The notes: generated from the sequence alone by a model not told the origin. Counted from the stretch's first letter, positions 1-8,167 are shown. The stretch is 32,049 nt of DNA from Culturomica sp. (GCA_031271755.1 JAISVB010000057.1:1-32049), one strand, 5' to 3'. Translations and numbers: made by a program.

Positions 1-534
1 GCCGTCAGCACGCACGGGGTACGTCACGCCGTGAACCTGCTGTCGAATGAATTGAATAAAAGTTTTTACCTGAATCTGAAAACAGAACACCAGATCGACG
101 TGGCTTTCCAGCAGGGAAGCATTACGGTGAACCGGGTGAAACACAATATTCTGGATCTGCGGGAAAAAGCATTGAAAATATACTACCACGAAATCATCGC
201 TCCCAATTTGCGGAGAGCCTTTACCGACGACGATTTCAACAAAACCGCCAAAATGTACTTAGTTGGAGGCGGCGCCTTCTATCCGGAATTGGTGAACTGT
301 TTCAAGGAAGAGTTCGGCAGCGTTGTTTCCGTAGAGATCTACCCCGAACCCGATAAATGCGCTTCGCACGGATATTGCCTCCACTCCAAGATCAAATCCG
401 GAGCGGCCAAAACCAATATCCCCAACAACATCGAAGCGGATGAAATCAAAATATTCCGGAATCCCCAATTGGCAGTCGGAATGGATATAGGGAACTCCAA
501 TACCTGTGTGACCATCTACAAAGACGGAGAATAA
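1..534 (+). CDS. ParM/StbA-type actin-like ATPase, 3' part (5' end outside window)
   Basis: The reading frame is open from base 1 with no convincing start (a GTG at 31 lies inside a continuous frame), so this is the last 177 codons of a longer gene. Visible are VGGGA inside KMYLVGGGAFYPEL, typical of the nucleotide-binding C-terminal half of actin-like ATPases, and a later ASHGY motif like the 'A-x-GY' segment that closes ParM-type folds. Family members polymerise into filaments, mostly for plasmid or DNA segregation, though chromosomal homologues of unknown role exist. The oddity is the extreme C-terminus: after a linker (about residues 125-155) the protein ends with GMDIGNSNTCVTIYKDGE. That resembles the phosphate-1 loop (DxGNSNT) normally found at the N-terminus of such proteins. 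A terminator follows at once. The family call is fairly safe; a segregation role is only inference, since no partner gene is visible. Confidence 0.6.
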   Translation, partial: AVSTHGVRHAVNLLSNELNKSFYLNLKTEHQIDVAFQQGSITVNRVKHNILDLREKALKIYYHEIIAPNLRRAFTDDDFNKTAKMYLVGGGAFYPELVNCFKEEFGSVVSVEIYPEPDKCASHGYCLHSKIKSGAAKTNIPNNIEADEIKIFRNPQLAVGMDIGNSNTCVTIYKDGE

Positions 535-559
535 ACACTTCTTGTGAATTAAGAAAAGA

Positions 560-589
560 GGCTGTCTAAATTTCATTTTTTAGACAGCC
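560..589 (+). terminator. Intrinsic terminator after the ParM-like gene
   Basis: An 11-bp perfect stem, GGCTGTCTAAA paired with TTTAGACAGCC, has an 8-nt loop. It has an A-rich run before it and CCCTTT after it, so it may work in both directions. It separates the ParM-like gene from pta. The same GGCTG core recurs in hairpins at 2927 and 28055. Confidence 0.8.
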
Positions 590-669
590 CCTTTCGTTTC
601 CACACACTGCTCCCGGTTTACACGGGAATCGTTTTCAATCATCAATTACAACATAAACCTGAACATTTT

Positions 670-1677
670 ATGAAATTACTGGAACAGATCAAAGAGAATG
701 CACGCAAATGCAACAAACGGATCGTTCTTCCGGAGGGAACCGAAGAACGCACTTTACAAGCGGCGGATACGATTTTAGCCGAAGGATTGGCGCAACTGAT
801 CCTGATTGGAAATCCGGCGGAGATCGAAAAGAGATCCAAAGAGTTGGGGCTTTCCCACATCTCCCGCGCCACCGTCATCGACCCGCAACAGCATGCCCGC
901 AAAGAAGCGTATGCCGACCTGCTGGTAGAATTGCGAAAAAGCAAAGGGATGTCCAAAGAGGAGGCCTTGAAGTTGGTAACCGACCCGCTCTACCTTGCTA
1001 CGCTAATGATCAAAAGCGGCGATGCGGACGGAGAGGTAGCCGGAGCCATCAACGCTACAGGCGATGTATTGCGCCCCGCTTTTCAGATCGTCAAAACCGA
1101 ACCCGGTATCTCTGTGGTGTCCGGAGCTTTTTTGCTGCTGACCAACAAACCCGAATTCGGAGAAAACGGCCTGTTGGTGGTAGCTGATTGCGCCGTCCAC
1201 CCCAATCCCACTGCGGAAGAGCTGGCGCAGATCGCCGTCGTTACGGCCCGTACGGCTAAAAGCATTGCAAAGATCGAACCCCGGGTAGCCATGCTCAGTT
1301 TTTCCACCAAAGGTTCCGCCAAACATGAAATGGTAGACAAAGTTGTCCAGGCAACCGAATTGGCCAAACAGATGGCGCCGGAGCTGATGATCGACGGCGA
1401 GTTGCAGGCGGACGCCGCTTTGGTCCCCTCTGTCGGAACCCTGAAAGCGCCTGGAAGTCCGGTAGCCGGAAAAGCCAATGTATTGATCTTCCCCACTCTG
1501 GAAGTCGGAAACATCAGTTACAAATTGGTACAGCGGATCGCCGGGATAGAAGCCATCGGCCCCGTACTCCAGGGCATGGCCGCTCCTATCAACGACCTGT
1601 CGAGAGGCTGTTCGGTAAGCGACATTGTGAATTTGGTGGCGATCACCGTAAATCAGGCGGCCGGTCTGACGAAATAA
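670..1677 (+). CDS. pta: Phosphate acetyltransferase
   Basis: Interconverts acetyl-CoA and acetyl phosphate in the cytoplasm, the first step of the Pta-AckA acetate pathway. At 335 residues it is the short, catalytic-domain-only form, without the N-terminal DRTGG regions of the long enterobacterial enzyme. Family landmarks are RIVLPEGTEERTLQAA near the N-terminus, SGDADGEVAGAINATGDVLRP near residue 120, VADCAVHPNPT in the middle, and NVLIFPTLEVGNISYKL followed by GPVLQGMAAPINDLSRGC near the end. ackA follows 24 nt later, so the two are almost certainly co-transcribed. No Shine-Dalgarno site precedes the ATG. A small inverted repeat (TCCCG at 611-615, CGGGA at 623-627) lies in the leader, and its role is unknown. 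I am very sure of the function. Confidence 0.97.
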   Translation: MKLLEQIKENARKCNKRIVLPEGTEERTLQAADTILAEGLAQLILIGNPAEIEKRSKELGLSHISRATVIDPQQHARKEAYADLLVELRKSKGMSKEEALKLVTDPLYLATLMIKSGDADGEVAGAINATGDVLRPAFQIVKTEPGISVVSGAFLLLTNKPEFGENGLLVVADCAVHPNPTAEELAQIAVVTARTAKSIAKIEPRVAMLSFSTKGSAKHEMVDKVVQATELAKQMAPELMIDGELQADAALVPSVGTLKAPGSPVAGKANVLIFPTLEVGNISYKLVQRIAGIEAIGPVLQGMAAPINDLSRGCSVSDIVNLVAITVNQAAGLTK

Positions 1678-1701
1678 TATTGAATTTAAAAAATAGACAC
1701 A

Positions 1702-2907
1702 ATGAATATTCTCGTTTTGAACTGCGGAAGTTCTTCCATCAAATACCAATTGTTAGACATGCAAGCCGAACCGGTGGTGCTGGCCAAAGGGATCGTTGAA
1801 AAGATCGGCCTGGCGCAAGGCGCGTTCACGCACAAACCGGAAGGCAAAGAAAAATACGAAACGACGCTTCCCATTGCCGACCACACGGCCGGAATGGATC
1901 TGGTTCTGAAGGCCCTGACCGACAAGCAGCACGGAGTGATCCGTTCCCTGGAAGAGATCAACGCCGCCGGCCACCGCATTGCGCACGGCGGGGAGTATTT
2001 TTCAAAAAGCGTACGGATCACGCCGGAAGTGAAGGAGAAGATCGCTGCCTGCAGCGAAATCGCTCCCCTGCACAATCCGGCCCACCTGAAAGGGATCGAC
2101 ACCATGGAGCGGCTGCTCCCCAACATCCCGCAGGTAGCCGTGTTCGACACCTCTTTTCACCAGACCCTGCCGGCAGAGGCCTATATTTACGGTATCGACT
2201 ACGAATACTACAAAAAGTACAGTGTCCGGAAATTCGGGTTTCACGGAACCTCCCACAAGTTTGTGGCGGAAAAAGCCTGTAAACTGTTAGGGTGGAAGAT
2301 CGAAGAGAAAAAGATCATCACCTGCCATCTGGGCAACGGCTCTTCCATCACAGCCATTGACAAGGGAAAATCGGTGGATACCTCTATGGGTTTTACGCCG
2401 GTGGCCGGGGTGGTGATGGGTACCCGCTGCGGGGATCTGGATGTGGGCGCCCTGTTGTATATCTGTGAAAAGAAAGGGTTGTCGGCCGCCCAGGCTGTCG
2501 CCCTGACCAACAAGGAGTCCGGTGTGATGGGCATTTCCGGCGTATCGTCCGATTTTCGGGAACTCCACGCCGCAGCCGAATCCGGGAACGAACGGGCCAA
2601 ATTAGCCCTGGAGGTTTTCTGCTACAATGTCAAAAAGTATGTCGGATCTTACGCTGCCGTACTCAACGGAGTGGATCTGCTCATCTTTACCGGCGGCATC
2701 GGGGAAAACGACCACGCCGTCAGGAGGATGGTCTCTTCCAATTTAGAGTTTCTGGGACTCCGTTTTAACGACGAGATCAACAAAGTCACCCGGGGAAAAG
2801 ACCAGGTGTTGTCCACTCCCGACTCCAAAGCCGTGATCATGAGCATTACCACGGACGAAGAGTTGGTGATCGCTATGGATACCCTGCACCTTGTACAAAC
2901 CAAATAA
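1702..2907 (+). CDS. ackA: Acetate kinase
   Basis: Transfers the phosphate of acetyl phosphate to ADP, giving ATP and acetate; this is the ATP-yielding second half of the Pta-AckA route. The 401-residue length is the usual one. Motifs are NILVLNCGSSSIKY at the N-terminus (phosphate-binding Asn and SSSIK), FDTSFHQTLP, FGFHGTSHKFV, HLGNGSS, MGTRCGDLDVGAL and FTGGIGEN, all standard for the acetate/propionate kinase family of the ASKHA superfamily. It lies 24 nt after pta on the same strand and ends at a hairpin terminator at 2927-2954. Butyrate or propionate kinase is much less likely, given the close pairing with pta and the strong match to AckA signatures. Confidence 0.97.
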   Translation: MNILVLNCGSSSIKYQLLDMQAEPVVLAKGIVEKIGLAQGAFTHKPEGKEKYETTLPIADHTAGMDLVLKALTDKQHGVIRSLEEINAAGHRIAHGGEYFSKSVRITPEVKEKIAACSEIAPLHNPAHLKGIDTMERLLPNIPQVAVFDTSFHQTLPAEAYIYGIDYEYYKKYSVRKFGFHGTSHKFVAEKACKLLGWKIEEKKIITCHLGNGSSITAIDKGKSVDTSMGFTPVAGVVMGTRCGDLDVGALLYICEKKGLSAAQAVALTNKESGVMGISGVSSDFRELHAAAESGNERAKLALEVFCYNVKKYVGSYAAVLNGVDLLIFTGGIGENDHAVRRMVSSNLEFLGLRFNDEINKVTRGKDQVLSTPDSKAVIMSITTDEELVIAMDTLHLVQTK

Positions 2908-2926
2908 ACCGGATCCATACTCCTGA

Positions 2927-2954
2927 AAGAGGCTGTCAATTCAGGCAGCCTCTT
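2927..2954 (+). terminator. Intrinsic terminator after pta-ackA
   Basis: A 9-bp perfect stem, AAGAGGCTG with CAGCCTCTT, extends by a G-T pair and a C-G pair to a 6-nt loop. A pyrimidine-rich stretch (CTCCTTTTAT) follows. It starts about 20 nt after the ackA stop. Confidence 0.75.
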
Positions 2955-2964
2955 CTCCTTTTAT

Positions 2965-3092
2965 AAAAAATGTCCAAAAAGTGCTTATATGCGAAGCCAC
3001 TGATTTTCAGGCGGACGGGAGCATACTAACGTATGTGACCGACGACTGACAAATCAAGCAATGAAGCAGATAAGTACTTTTTGGACATTTTT
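2965..3092. repeat. ~128-bp imperfect palindrome between ackA and the LysM gene
   Basis: The outer arms are near-perfect inverted copies: TGTCCAAAAAGT at 2971-2982 matches ACTTTTTGGACA at 3076-3087. The match continues inward past one G-T pair through GCTTA/TAAG and then weakens. The centre is CATAC-TAAC-GTATG at 3022-3035. The right arm runs into the stop codon of the minus-strand LysM gene (3091-3093). The structure resembles an intergenic mobile palindrome or a large bidirectional terminator rather than a protein-coding stretch. From memory, similar elements are dispersed in Bacteroidales genomes, but this was not checked. Confidence 0.6.
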
Positions 3093-4812
3093 ATTTCATC
3101 CGCTCTATCCGGAGAGTATAGTCGGAAGCATACCGGATCATCAGGAGTCCACGATTTTCCCAGCCGCTCTCTGCGTTGAAGCGACCGAAACGGAACGACG
3201 AAAAGAGGCTCTCCCGGGGCGAGGAACCGATGGCGGCAAGCGTATTTCCCTTGAAACGGGCTGCCAGGGGAATAAAATAGAGCCCGATATCGAACGCTTT
3301 GTTGGAAAGTGTTTGCGGTTCCGTTCCAAACCACTCCCGGTACCGGGTGGAAAACGCTTTGGCTTCGTTCGAAAAATTATTAATGAAACTGTAGGAAAAA
3401 AACGTTACATTCAATTTATAAAAGGTTTCAAAATCCACCGATGTAAAATTTTGCCAGTCGGGCAATCCGATAACGGTCATGCGATAGGTACCGGCAAAAG
3501 AAGAGAGAACAGGTAATAATTTACTGACTTCGGCCTCTTTCGCCGTAGGGATCAACAAGATGTTCTCCCGGTTCGGATCCAGACACCCGCCCAGCGAATC
3601 CAGGGAGGCGCCGTCCACCGACCATTTGCAAAAACGTCCGGGAATGTGTCCGGGGAGGGCCAGCGAATCCTGGATGCGCATTTTTTGTTCCGTCAACCGG
3701 GTCATTGCTGCCTCCTCCCGGTACTCATCCCCAAAAAAGTGGAAAGAGACGACATGCGCTTCCGGGTAGCCGGAGATCCATCTCGCCACCTGTTCCGCCA
3801 CCGAACCGGCTGCCGTATTGACCTGTATAAAATTGGGGTGTTTCCCGAACCCTTCCGTCCGGGCGGAAAGCGGATAAACCACCGGTATCTGTTTGTTCTC
3901 CAACTTCTCCTCCAGCATCCGGAATTCAGACGCATACACCGGACCGATGATCAGATCCGGATTTACGCGATTCAGCTCTTCGGCAAGAGCGGGCATCTTC
4001 GAAGAGATCCCGTCGGAAAAATATTCCGTATCGTACGTGTACAACTCCATGCGGAAACCTGCCCGTTTTAAACTGTCCGCCGCCAGGAGTAATCCTTCGT
4101 AAAAATAGAGGAATCCCTCCCATTTCGGGACAATTCCGGGGGTGTATCTCCAGGTTTGCAAAGTATCGTCCAGATCCGGACGGGTATTGTTCCGGAGCGT
4201 ATTTTGGGCATGCAACGGGAGCAGAATGGCCACTTTCACTTCTCCGACCGGAAGTTGGTTGCTATCTTCCGCCATTTCCAGTGAACGGTCAATTTTCGGT
4301 TCCACAACCGGAGGAACAGCCTGCGGTTCGGATGTTCGAATTTCCGCCTCCACAATGGCTCTCCGCTCCTCTTTCCGCATCTCCGCCAACGGCAAGCGGA
4401 CAATGCTTCCGACAGCAAGCGGCTTTTCTTCGTATTGCCTGTTTTCCTGCAAGATCCGCTTGGGTTTTATGCCGTATTGCCGGGAAAGCGAATAGATGGT
4501 CTCTCCCTTTTGCGCAACGTGGTAATAATAGGTATCATCCCGTTCCACATAAGGCGCCACATAGGGAATTTTCAGCACTTCGAACATGCTGAGCGCAGAG
4601 GTCTCTTTGCGGTTTATTTTGAGGATCGTCTCCACATCTACTCCGTACGCTTTGCCGATGGCATAAAGGCTCTGGCCCGCATCCACTACGTGCAGGTAGT
4701 AACTCTCTCCCCGAATGGTGATGATATCTCCGGAACGCTTCACCTCCGCCGGCTGGGCAAACAGCAACCGGCAGCACAAGAGCAACAGCAGTGTAAAAAA
4801 ATACCTTGGCAT
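3091..4812 (-). CDS. Secreted LysM protein with a periplasmic-binding-protein-like domain
   Basis: The 573-residue protein starts with a clear signal peptide (hydrophobic run to LLFAQ, cleavage near residue 20). Two LysM domains follow, at about residues 38-84 (HVVDAGQSLYAIGKAYGV) and 96-141 (HVAQKGETIYSLSRQYGI), and should bind peptidoglycan. From about residue 190 (EVKVAILLPL) to the end, the sequence looks like a type 1 periplasmic-binding / ABC amino-acid receptor fold, with LNRVNPDLIIGPVYASE as a typical segment. No transporter genes are adjacent, so it is probably a cell-wall-associated sensor or lytic-cycle accessory factor rather than a classic solute receptor. That role is inference. 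It is convergent with ackA and divergent from the PASTA gene. A TAnnTTTG-type -7 box lies about 45 nt upstream. Confidence 0.85.
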   Translation of the reverse strand: MPRYFFTLLLLLCCRLLFAQPAEVKRSGDIITIRGESYYLHVVDAGQSLYAIGKAYGVDVETILKINRKETSALSMFEVLKIPYVAPYVERDDTYYYHVAQKGETIYSLSRQYGIKPKRILQENRQYEEKPLAVGSIVRLPLAEMRKEERRAIVEAEIRTSEPQAVPPVVEPKIDRSLEMAEDSNQLPVGEVKVAILLPLHAQNTLRNNTRPDLDDTLQTWRYTPGIVPKWEGFLYFYEGLLLAADSLKRAGFRMELYTYDTEYFSDGISSKMPALAEELNRVNPDLIIGPVYASEFRMLEEKLENKQIPVVYPLSARTEGFGKHPNFIQVNTAAGSVAEQVARWISGYPEAHVVSFHFFGDEYREEAAMTRLTEQKMRIQDSLALPGHIPGRFCKWSVDGASLDSLGGCLDPNRENILLIPTAKEAEVSKLLPVLSSFAGTYRMTVIGLPDWQNFTSVDFETFYKLNVTFFSYSFINNFSNEAKAFSTRYREWFGTEPQTLSNKAFDIGLYFIPLAARFKGNTLAAIGSSPRESLFSSFRFGRFNAESGWENRGLLMIRYASDYTLRIERMK

Positions 4813-4856
4813 ACCTCTTTTTTTACCTTGTGGACGGAATACCCCGCCCGAATAGG

Positions 4857-4864
4857 CAAAATTA
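4857..4864 (-). promoter_or_regulatory. Candidate -7 box for the LysM gene
   Basis: On the minus strand the sequence is TAATTTTG, an exact match to the Bacteroidota -7 consensus TAnnTTTG. It lies 44 nt upstream of the LysM ATG. No convincing -33 TTG was found at the usual 19-bp spacing, so confidence is moderate. Confidence 0.45.
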
Positions 4865-4897
4865 AGAAAAAGTAGGCGATTATTTAAAAATCTGGCT

Positions 4898-4905
4898 TAT
4901 TTTTG
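4898..4905 (+). promoter_or_regulatory. Candidate -7 box for the PASTA-rluD operon
   Basis: TATTTTTG matches TAnnTTTG exactly. Transcription would begin at about 4911-4914. That is downstream of the first in-frame ATG (4907), which supports ATG 4928 as the real start. No clear -33 element is visible. Together with the box at 4857-4864 it forms a compact divergent promoter region. Confidence 0.5.
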
Positions 4906-4927
4906 CATGCACCTAACAAGGAGGGAT

Positions 4928-5740
4928 ATGATTTTCAAAAAACACCCGAGAATAACTTTTTACCTGCTGAACGTTATTGTTGCCTTTGCAATCCTTTTTG
5001 TGGCCGGTCTGTACACCCTGAAACAATTGAAAAAGTATACGGATCACGGCCATTTCATCATCGTACCGCTCTTTAAAGACTTGACGGTGGAAGAGGCCGA
5101 AGCAGTGGCCGCTCAACAGGATCTGCAGATTACCGTGACCGACTCCATTTACGATGACCGCGCCCAACCCGGTACGGTACAGGAACAATACCCGCTGACC
5201 GGCTCCTTAGTGAAATCGCAACGGTTGATTCACCTGATCGTAAACGCTTCGGCTCCGGAAACGGTGACAGTACCCCGGTTGAACAACTCCTCGCACCGGC
5301 AAACCCTCCAGACCTTAGAAGCCAAAGGGTTCCAGATCGGCCGGATCGAATACGAGCCTTCCGAATTTAAAAACTTAGTGTTGAAACTGAAACACCGGGA
5401 AGAGGAGATCGAACCCGGCACCCGTCTTTCGAAAGGAGCAACGATAGACATTGTGCTCGGCTCCGGGAACGGCGACAATGCCGTTCCGCTTCCCCGGCTG
5501 AACGGACTGGGATTGAACAAGGCGATCTCCCGGATCAGGGAGAGTTATCTGAATGTGGGCGAGATCGTTCCGGACGAAAGTGTACAGACCCGTGCGGACA
5601 GGCTGGCCGCCCGCGTATACAAACAGGAACCCGCTTATTACGAAGGATCATACGTACAGGCAGGCAGAGAGGTCACGCTCTACATCACCCGGGATAAAAC
5701 CATTCTTCAATCGCTCGACTCACTGTTTGTCACCTACTGA
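4928..5740 (+). CDS. Membrane-anchored PASTA-domain protein
   Basis: A short cytoplasmic start (MIFKKHPRI) is followed by one membrane helix (about residues 9-31) and three PASTA repeats outside the membrane, roughly residues 40-108, 110-180 and 185-270. Each opens with the characteristic 'VPxLxxxxxxxA' pattern (IIVPLFKDLTVEEAEA, VTVPRLNNSSHRQTLQ, VPLPRLNGLGLNKAIS). PASTA domains bind peptidoglycan stems or mediate assembly of cell-wall proteins. There is no kinase or transpeptidase domain, so this is the short Bacteroidota form of unknown exact role. I chose ATG 4928 over 4907 because the -7 box at 4898-4905 would put the transcription start after 4907, and because an unusual AAGGAGGG lies just before 4928, though its spacing is tight. 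The RluD-type gene begins 24 nt after the stop. Confidence 0.85.
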   Translation: MIFKKHPRITFYLLNVIVAFAILFVAGLYTLKQLKKYTDHGHFIIVPLFKDLTVEEAEAVAAQQDLQITVTDSIYDDRAQPGTVQEQYPLTGSLVKSQRLIHLIVNASAPETVTVPRLNNSSHRQTLQTLEAKGFQIGRIEYEPSEFKNLVLKLKHREEEIEPGTRLSKGATIDIVLGSGNGDNAVPLPRLNGLGLNKAISRIRESYLNVGEIVPDESVQTRADRLAARVYKQEPAYYEGSYVQAGREVTLYITRDKTILQSLDSLFVTY

Positions 5741-5764
5741 CCCATAAACTTTACATTGCCCGAA

Positions 5765-6829
5765 ATGGTTGAATATCCAGAGGAAGCGGAAGAGTCGGAC
5801 GAGTTGCCGGAGGAGGGACAGGAAGGCGATCTGTTTGAACATCACCGGATCGAAGCAGACCGGGGACAGGAGCTGTTGCGGATCGACAAATTCCTGATGG
5901 CCCGCCTCCCCCATGTTTCCCGCACCAAAATCCAAGATGCCGCCGACGCCGGCTACATCCGGGTGAACGACAAGCCGGTGAAATCCAATTACCGGGTCAA
6001 GCCGGGTGATGTGGTCTCCGTGGTGATGCGGTACCCCAAACGGGAGATTGAAATTGTTCCGGAAAACATCCCGTTGGACATTGTATTTGAAGACGACAGC
6101 CTGCTGGTGGTGAACAAACCCGCCGGCCTGGTGGTGCATCCGGCTTTCGGCCATTTCACCGGCACGCTGGTCAATGCGCTGGTGTATCACCTGCAAGAGA
6201 ACCCGCTCTTTACGGGCAACGACATACGCCCCGGCCTTGTCCACCGGATCGACAAAGATACTTCCGGCCTGCTGGTCATTGCCAAAACCGAACAGGCCAA
6301 AGCACATTTGGCCGGACAGTTTTTCCACAAAACCTCCGAGCGCAAATACGTAGGCATCTGCTGGGGAACTCCCGAAGAGGAGGCCGGCACCATCACCGGT
6401 CACATCGGAAGGCACCCCGTCAACCGGAAGATCATGTCGGTCTATCCGGACGGTAGCCACGGGAAAGAGGCTGTTACCCACTACAAAGTGATCGAGCGCC
6501 TCGGTTATGTCAGCATGGTGGAGTGTGTACTGGAAACCGGACGGACACACCAGATCCGGGCCCATTTCAAATCCATCCGGCACCCGCTTTTCAACGACAA
6601 AGAGTATGGAGGAGACGAGATCCTGAAGGGAACCACTTTTACCAAATACAAGCAATTCATCCACAACTGCTTCGCTCTCTGTCCTCGCCAGGCGCTTCAC
6701 GCCAAAACATTGGGATTTATACACCCTGTTACGGGCCAACACCTCTCTTTTGACTCCCCCCTGCCGGACGACATGGCGCAGTTGGTGGAAAAATGGCGGA
6801 ACTACACAGCGGGAAGAACGGAAGAGTAA
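5765..6829 (+). CDS. RluD-family pseudouridine synthase
   Basis: Isomerises specific uridines in RNA, most likely large-subunit rRNA. An S4 RNA-binding domain lies at about residues 38-90 (LLRIDKFLMARLP through GDVVSV). The RluA/RluC/RluD catalytic domain follows, with RPGLVHRIDKDTSGLLVIAK, whose HRIDKDTSG carries the catalytic Asp. GRTHQIRAHF and the final FIHPVTGQ are also family marks. The first ~35 residues are an unusual acidic extension (many Glu and Asp) before the S4 domain. An upstream TTG at 5756 is an alternative start; the ATG at 5765 is preferred. It probably shares an operon with the PASTA gene. The stop lies only 3 nt from the convergent stop of the outer membrane efflux gene, with no room for a terminator. 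Subfamily (RluD versus RluC-like) is inferred from the S4 domain and overall layout. Confidence 0.92.
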   Translation: MVEYPEEAEESDELPEEGQEGDLFEHHRIEADRGQELLRIDKFLMARLPHVSRTKIQDAADAGYIRVNDKPVKSNYRVKPGDVVSVVMRYPKREIEIVPENIPLDIVFEDDSLLVVNKPAGLVVHPAFGHFTGTLVNALVYHLQENPLFTGNDIRPGLVHRIDKDTSGLLVIAKTEQAKAHLAGQFFHKTSERKYVGICWGTPEEEAGTITGHIGRHPVNRKIMSVYPDGSHGKEAVTHYKVIERLGYVSMVECVLETGRTHQIRAHFKSIRHPLFNDKEYGGDEILKGTTFTKYKQFIHNCFALCPRQALHAKTLGFIHPVTGQHLSFDSPLPDDMAQLVEKWRNYTAGRTEE

Positions 6830-6832
6830 ACC

Positions 6833-8140
6833 CTATTCGGCCACCCTCATCTGCCCGCTGATCAACAACAGGCTCAACTCCGAGATCTTCGCTTGGTAGA
6901 TGGCCGCCAGTTTGCGGTCGATCGCATCGATGTAGCTTCTCTGAAATTCCCGGAACTCGATACCGGGCAACGATCCGATCTTGTATTTTTCCAACGCCGC
7001 ATCCAGATTGTCGTAAGCGATCCCTGCGTTCTCGATCTCAAAATTCACGATGTGCAGGTTGTTTTCGTAGTTGTTGTACAACTGAGCCAGATCTGCCATG
7101 ACCTGCAGTTCCAACTCCTTGCAGGACCACTCCGCATTCTCCTCCGTCAGCCGGGCATTCCGGATCTTGCGGTTGTTTTCCAACCGGTCGAAAAGAGGTA
7201 CCCGCATGGTAAATCCCCAATAAAAACCGTTGGTGCGATTCAAAGAAGCGGAGGCAGAAGGCGTCTGCGTGCGGCTGTAATTGTAACCGGAATTAAAATC
7301 GAGCGTGGGAAAAAGCGCCGAACGGGCTATCTTCACATCCAAAGCGGATATCTTCTGATCTTTCCGGGCGATGATCAGAGAGGTGTTCGAACTCAGCGTG
7401 CTCTCCTGCAATTCCCCCAGCATCAACTGATCGAGCAGGGATATGGAGTCCCGGACATACAGGACCTTATTGAGTTCTATGTTCAAAATGTGGTTCAATG
7501 AAATATAGGCGCTCTTCAATACCTCCTGCTGTTTCACGTATCTGGAACTGTCCGCATTCAGGTCGATTTTGGCCTGTTGCGCCTCCAATCCGGACAAAAC
7601 CCCCAGCACGTACTTGTCCAATGCCTCGTTGTACCGGTCCTTGGAAAGAGTCAGCGAATGGTGAACCGCCTCCAGTTTGTTGTGCTGGATCACCACATCG
7701 TAATACGCTTCGCTGACGGTAAGCACCAGATTCTCCAGCGCCATCTGCGTATTCAGTTCACCGATGGTGGCCATTTCCCGGTACTTCTCGTATGTGGTGA
7801 ACATGGAAAGCCCGTCGAATAGGCGCCAATCCAACGCCACCCCGGCCGAAAGCGCATTGCTCCCGACACCGCTGTTCTCGATCGGTGTTCCGTCGACCTT
7901 ACTCTTTGTCTGGTTGATCCGTTGCGTCTGCTGGGCATCGGCGTTCAGTGTCGGCAGAAAAGGGGCTATGTTCGCATTGTTGTCTGCTATCTGTTCTTCG
8001 TTCCTGACCATTTTGATGGAGTAGTTGGCTTCCAACGCCTGCTGAATACACTGCTCCAATGAAAGCACCCCCTGCGCTTCTGCAGCGAACAGCCCTGCCG
8101 TCACGATCACCCCTGTTCCGATAAATTTTAAAAGATTCAT
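6833..8140 (-). CDS. TolC-family outer membrane efflux protein
   Basis: A 435-residue outer membrane channel component of a tripartite efflux pump. A signal peptide (MNLLKFIGTGVIVTAGLFAAEAQG) is followed by SLEQCIQQALEANYSIK, the usual opening of OEP proteins. Two repeats of long heptad-like helices follow, with the typical EAYYDVVIQHNKL in the first half. There is no lipobox cysteine after the signal, so it is not an OprM-type lipoprotein. It is the last gene of the minus-strand set adaptor-pump-channel and lies 27 nt after the RND pump. It is convergent with the RluD-type gene. Substrate cannot be read from the sequence. Confidence 0.93.
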   Translation of the reverse strand: MNLLKFIGTGVIVTAGLFAAEAQGVLSLEQCIQQALEANYSIKMVRNEEQIADNNANIAPFLPTLNADAQQTQRINQTKSKVDGTPIENSGVGSNALSAGVALDWRLFDGLSMFTTYEKYREMATIGELNTQMALENLVLTVSEAYYDVVIQHNKLEAVHHSLTLSKDRYNEALDKYVLGVLSGLEAQQAKIDLNADSSRYVKQQEVLKSAYISLNHILNIELNKVLYVRDSISLLDQLMLGELQESTLSSNTSLIIARKDQKISALDVKIARSALFPTLDFNSGYNYSRTQTPSASASLNRTNGFYWGFTMRVPLFDRLENNRKIRNARLTEENAEWSCKELELQVMADLAQLYNNYENNLHIVNFEIENAGIAYDNLDAALEKYKIGSLPGIEFREFQRSYIDAIDRKLAAIYQAKISELSLLLISGQMRVAE

Positions 8141-8167
8141 TCCATCCTGGTTTTATACGTCCATCGT

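Noticed and set aside
3061-3516. 151-codon + strand frame starting in the palindrome and running against the LysM gene
   Set aside because: It begins inside the repeat and then is antisense to the LysM gene; no independent support.
5720-6742. 340-codon minus-strand frame opposite the RluD-type gene
   Set aside because: Fully antisense to a conserved gene; composition (His/Gly/Gln-rich) is that of a shadow frame.
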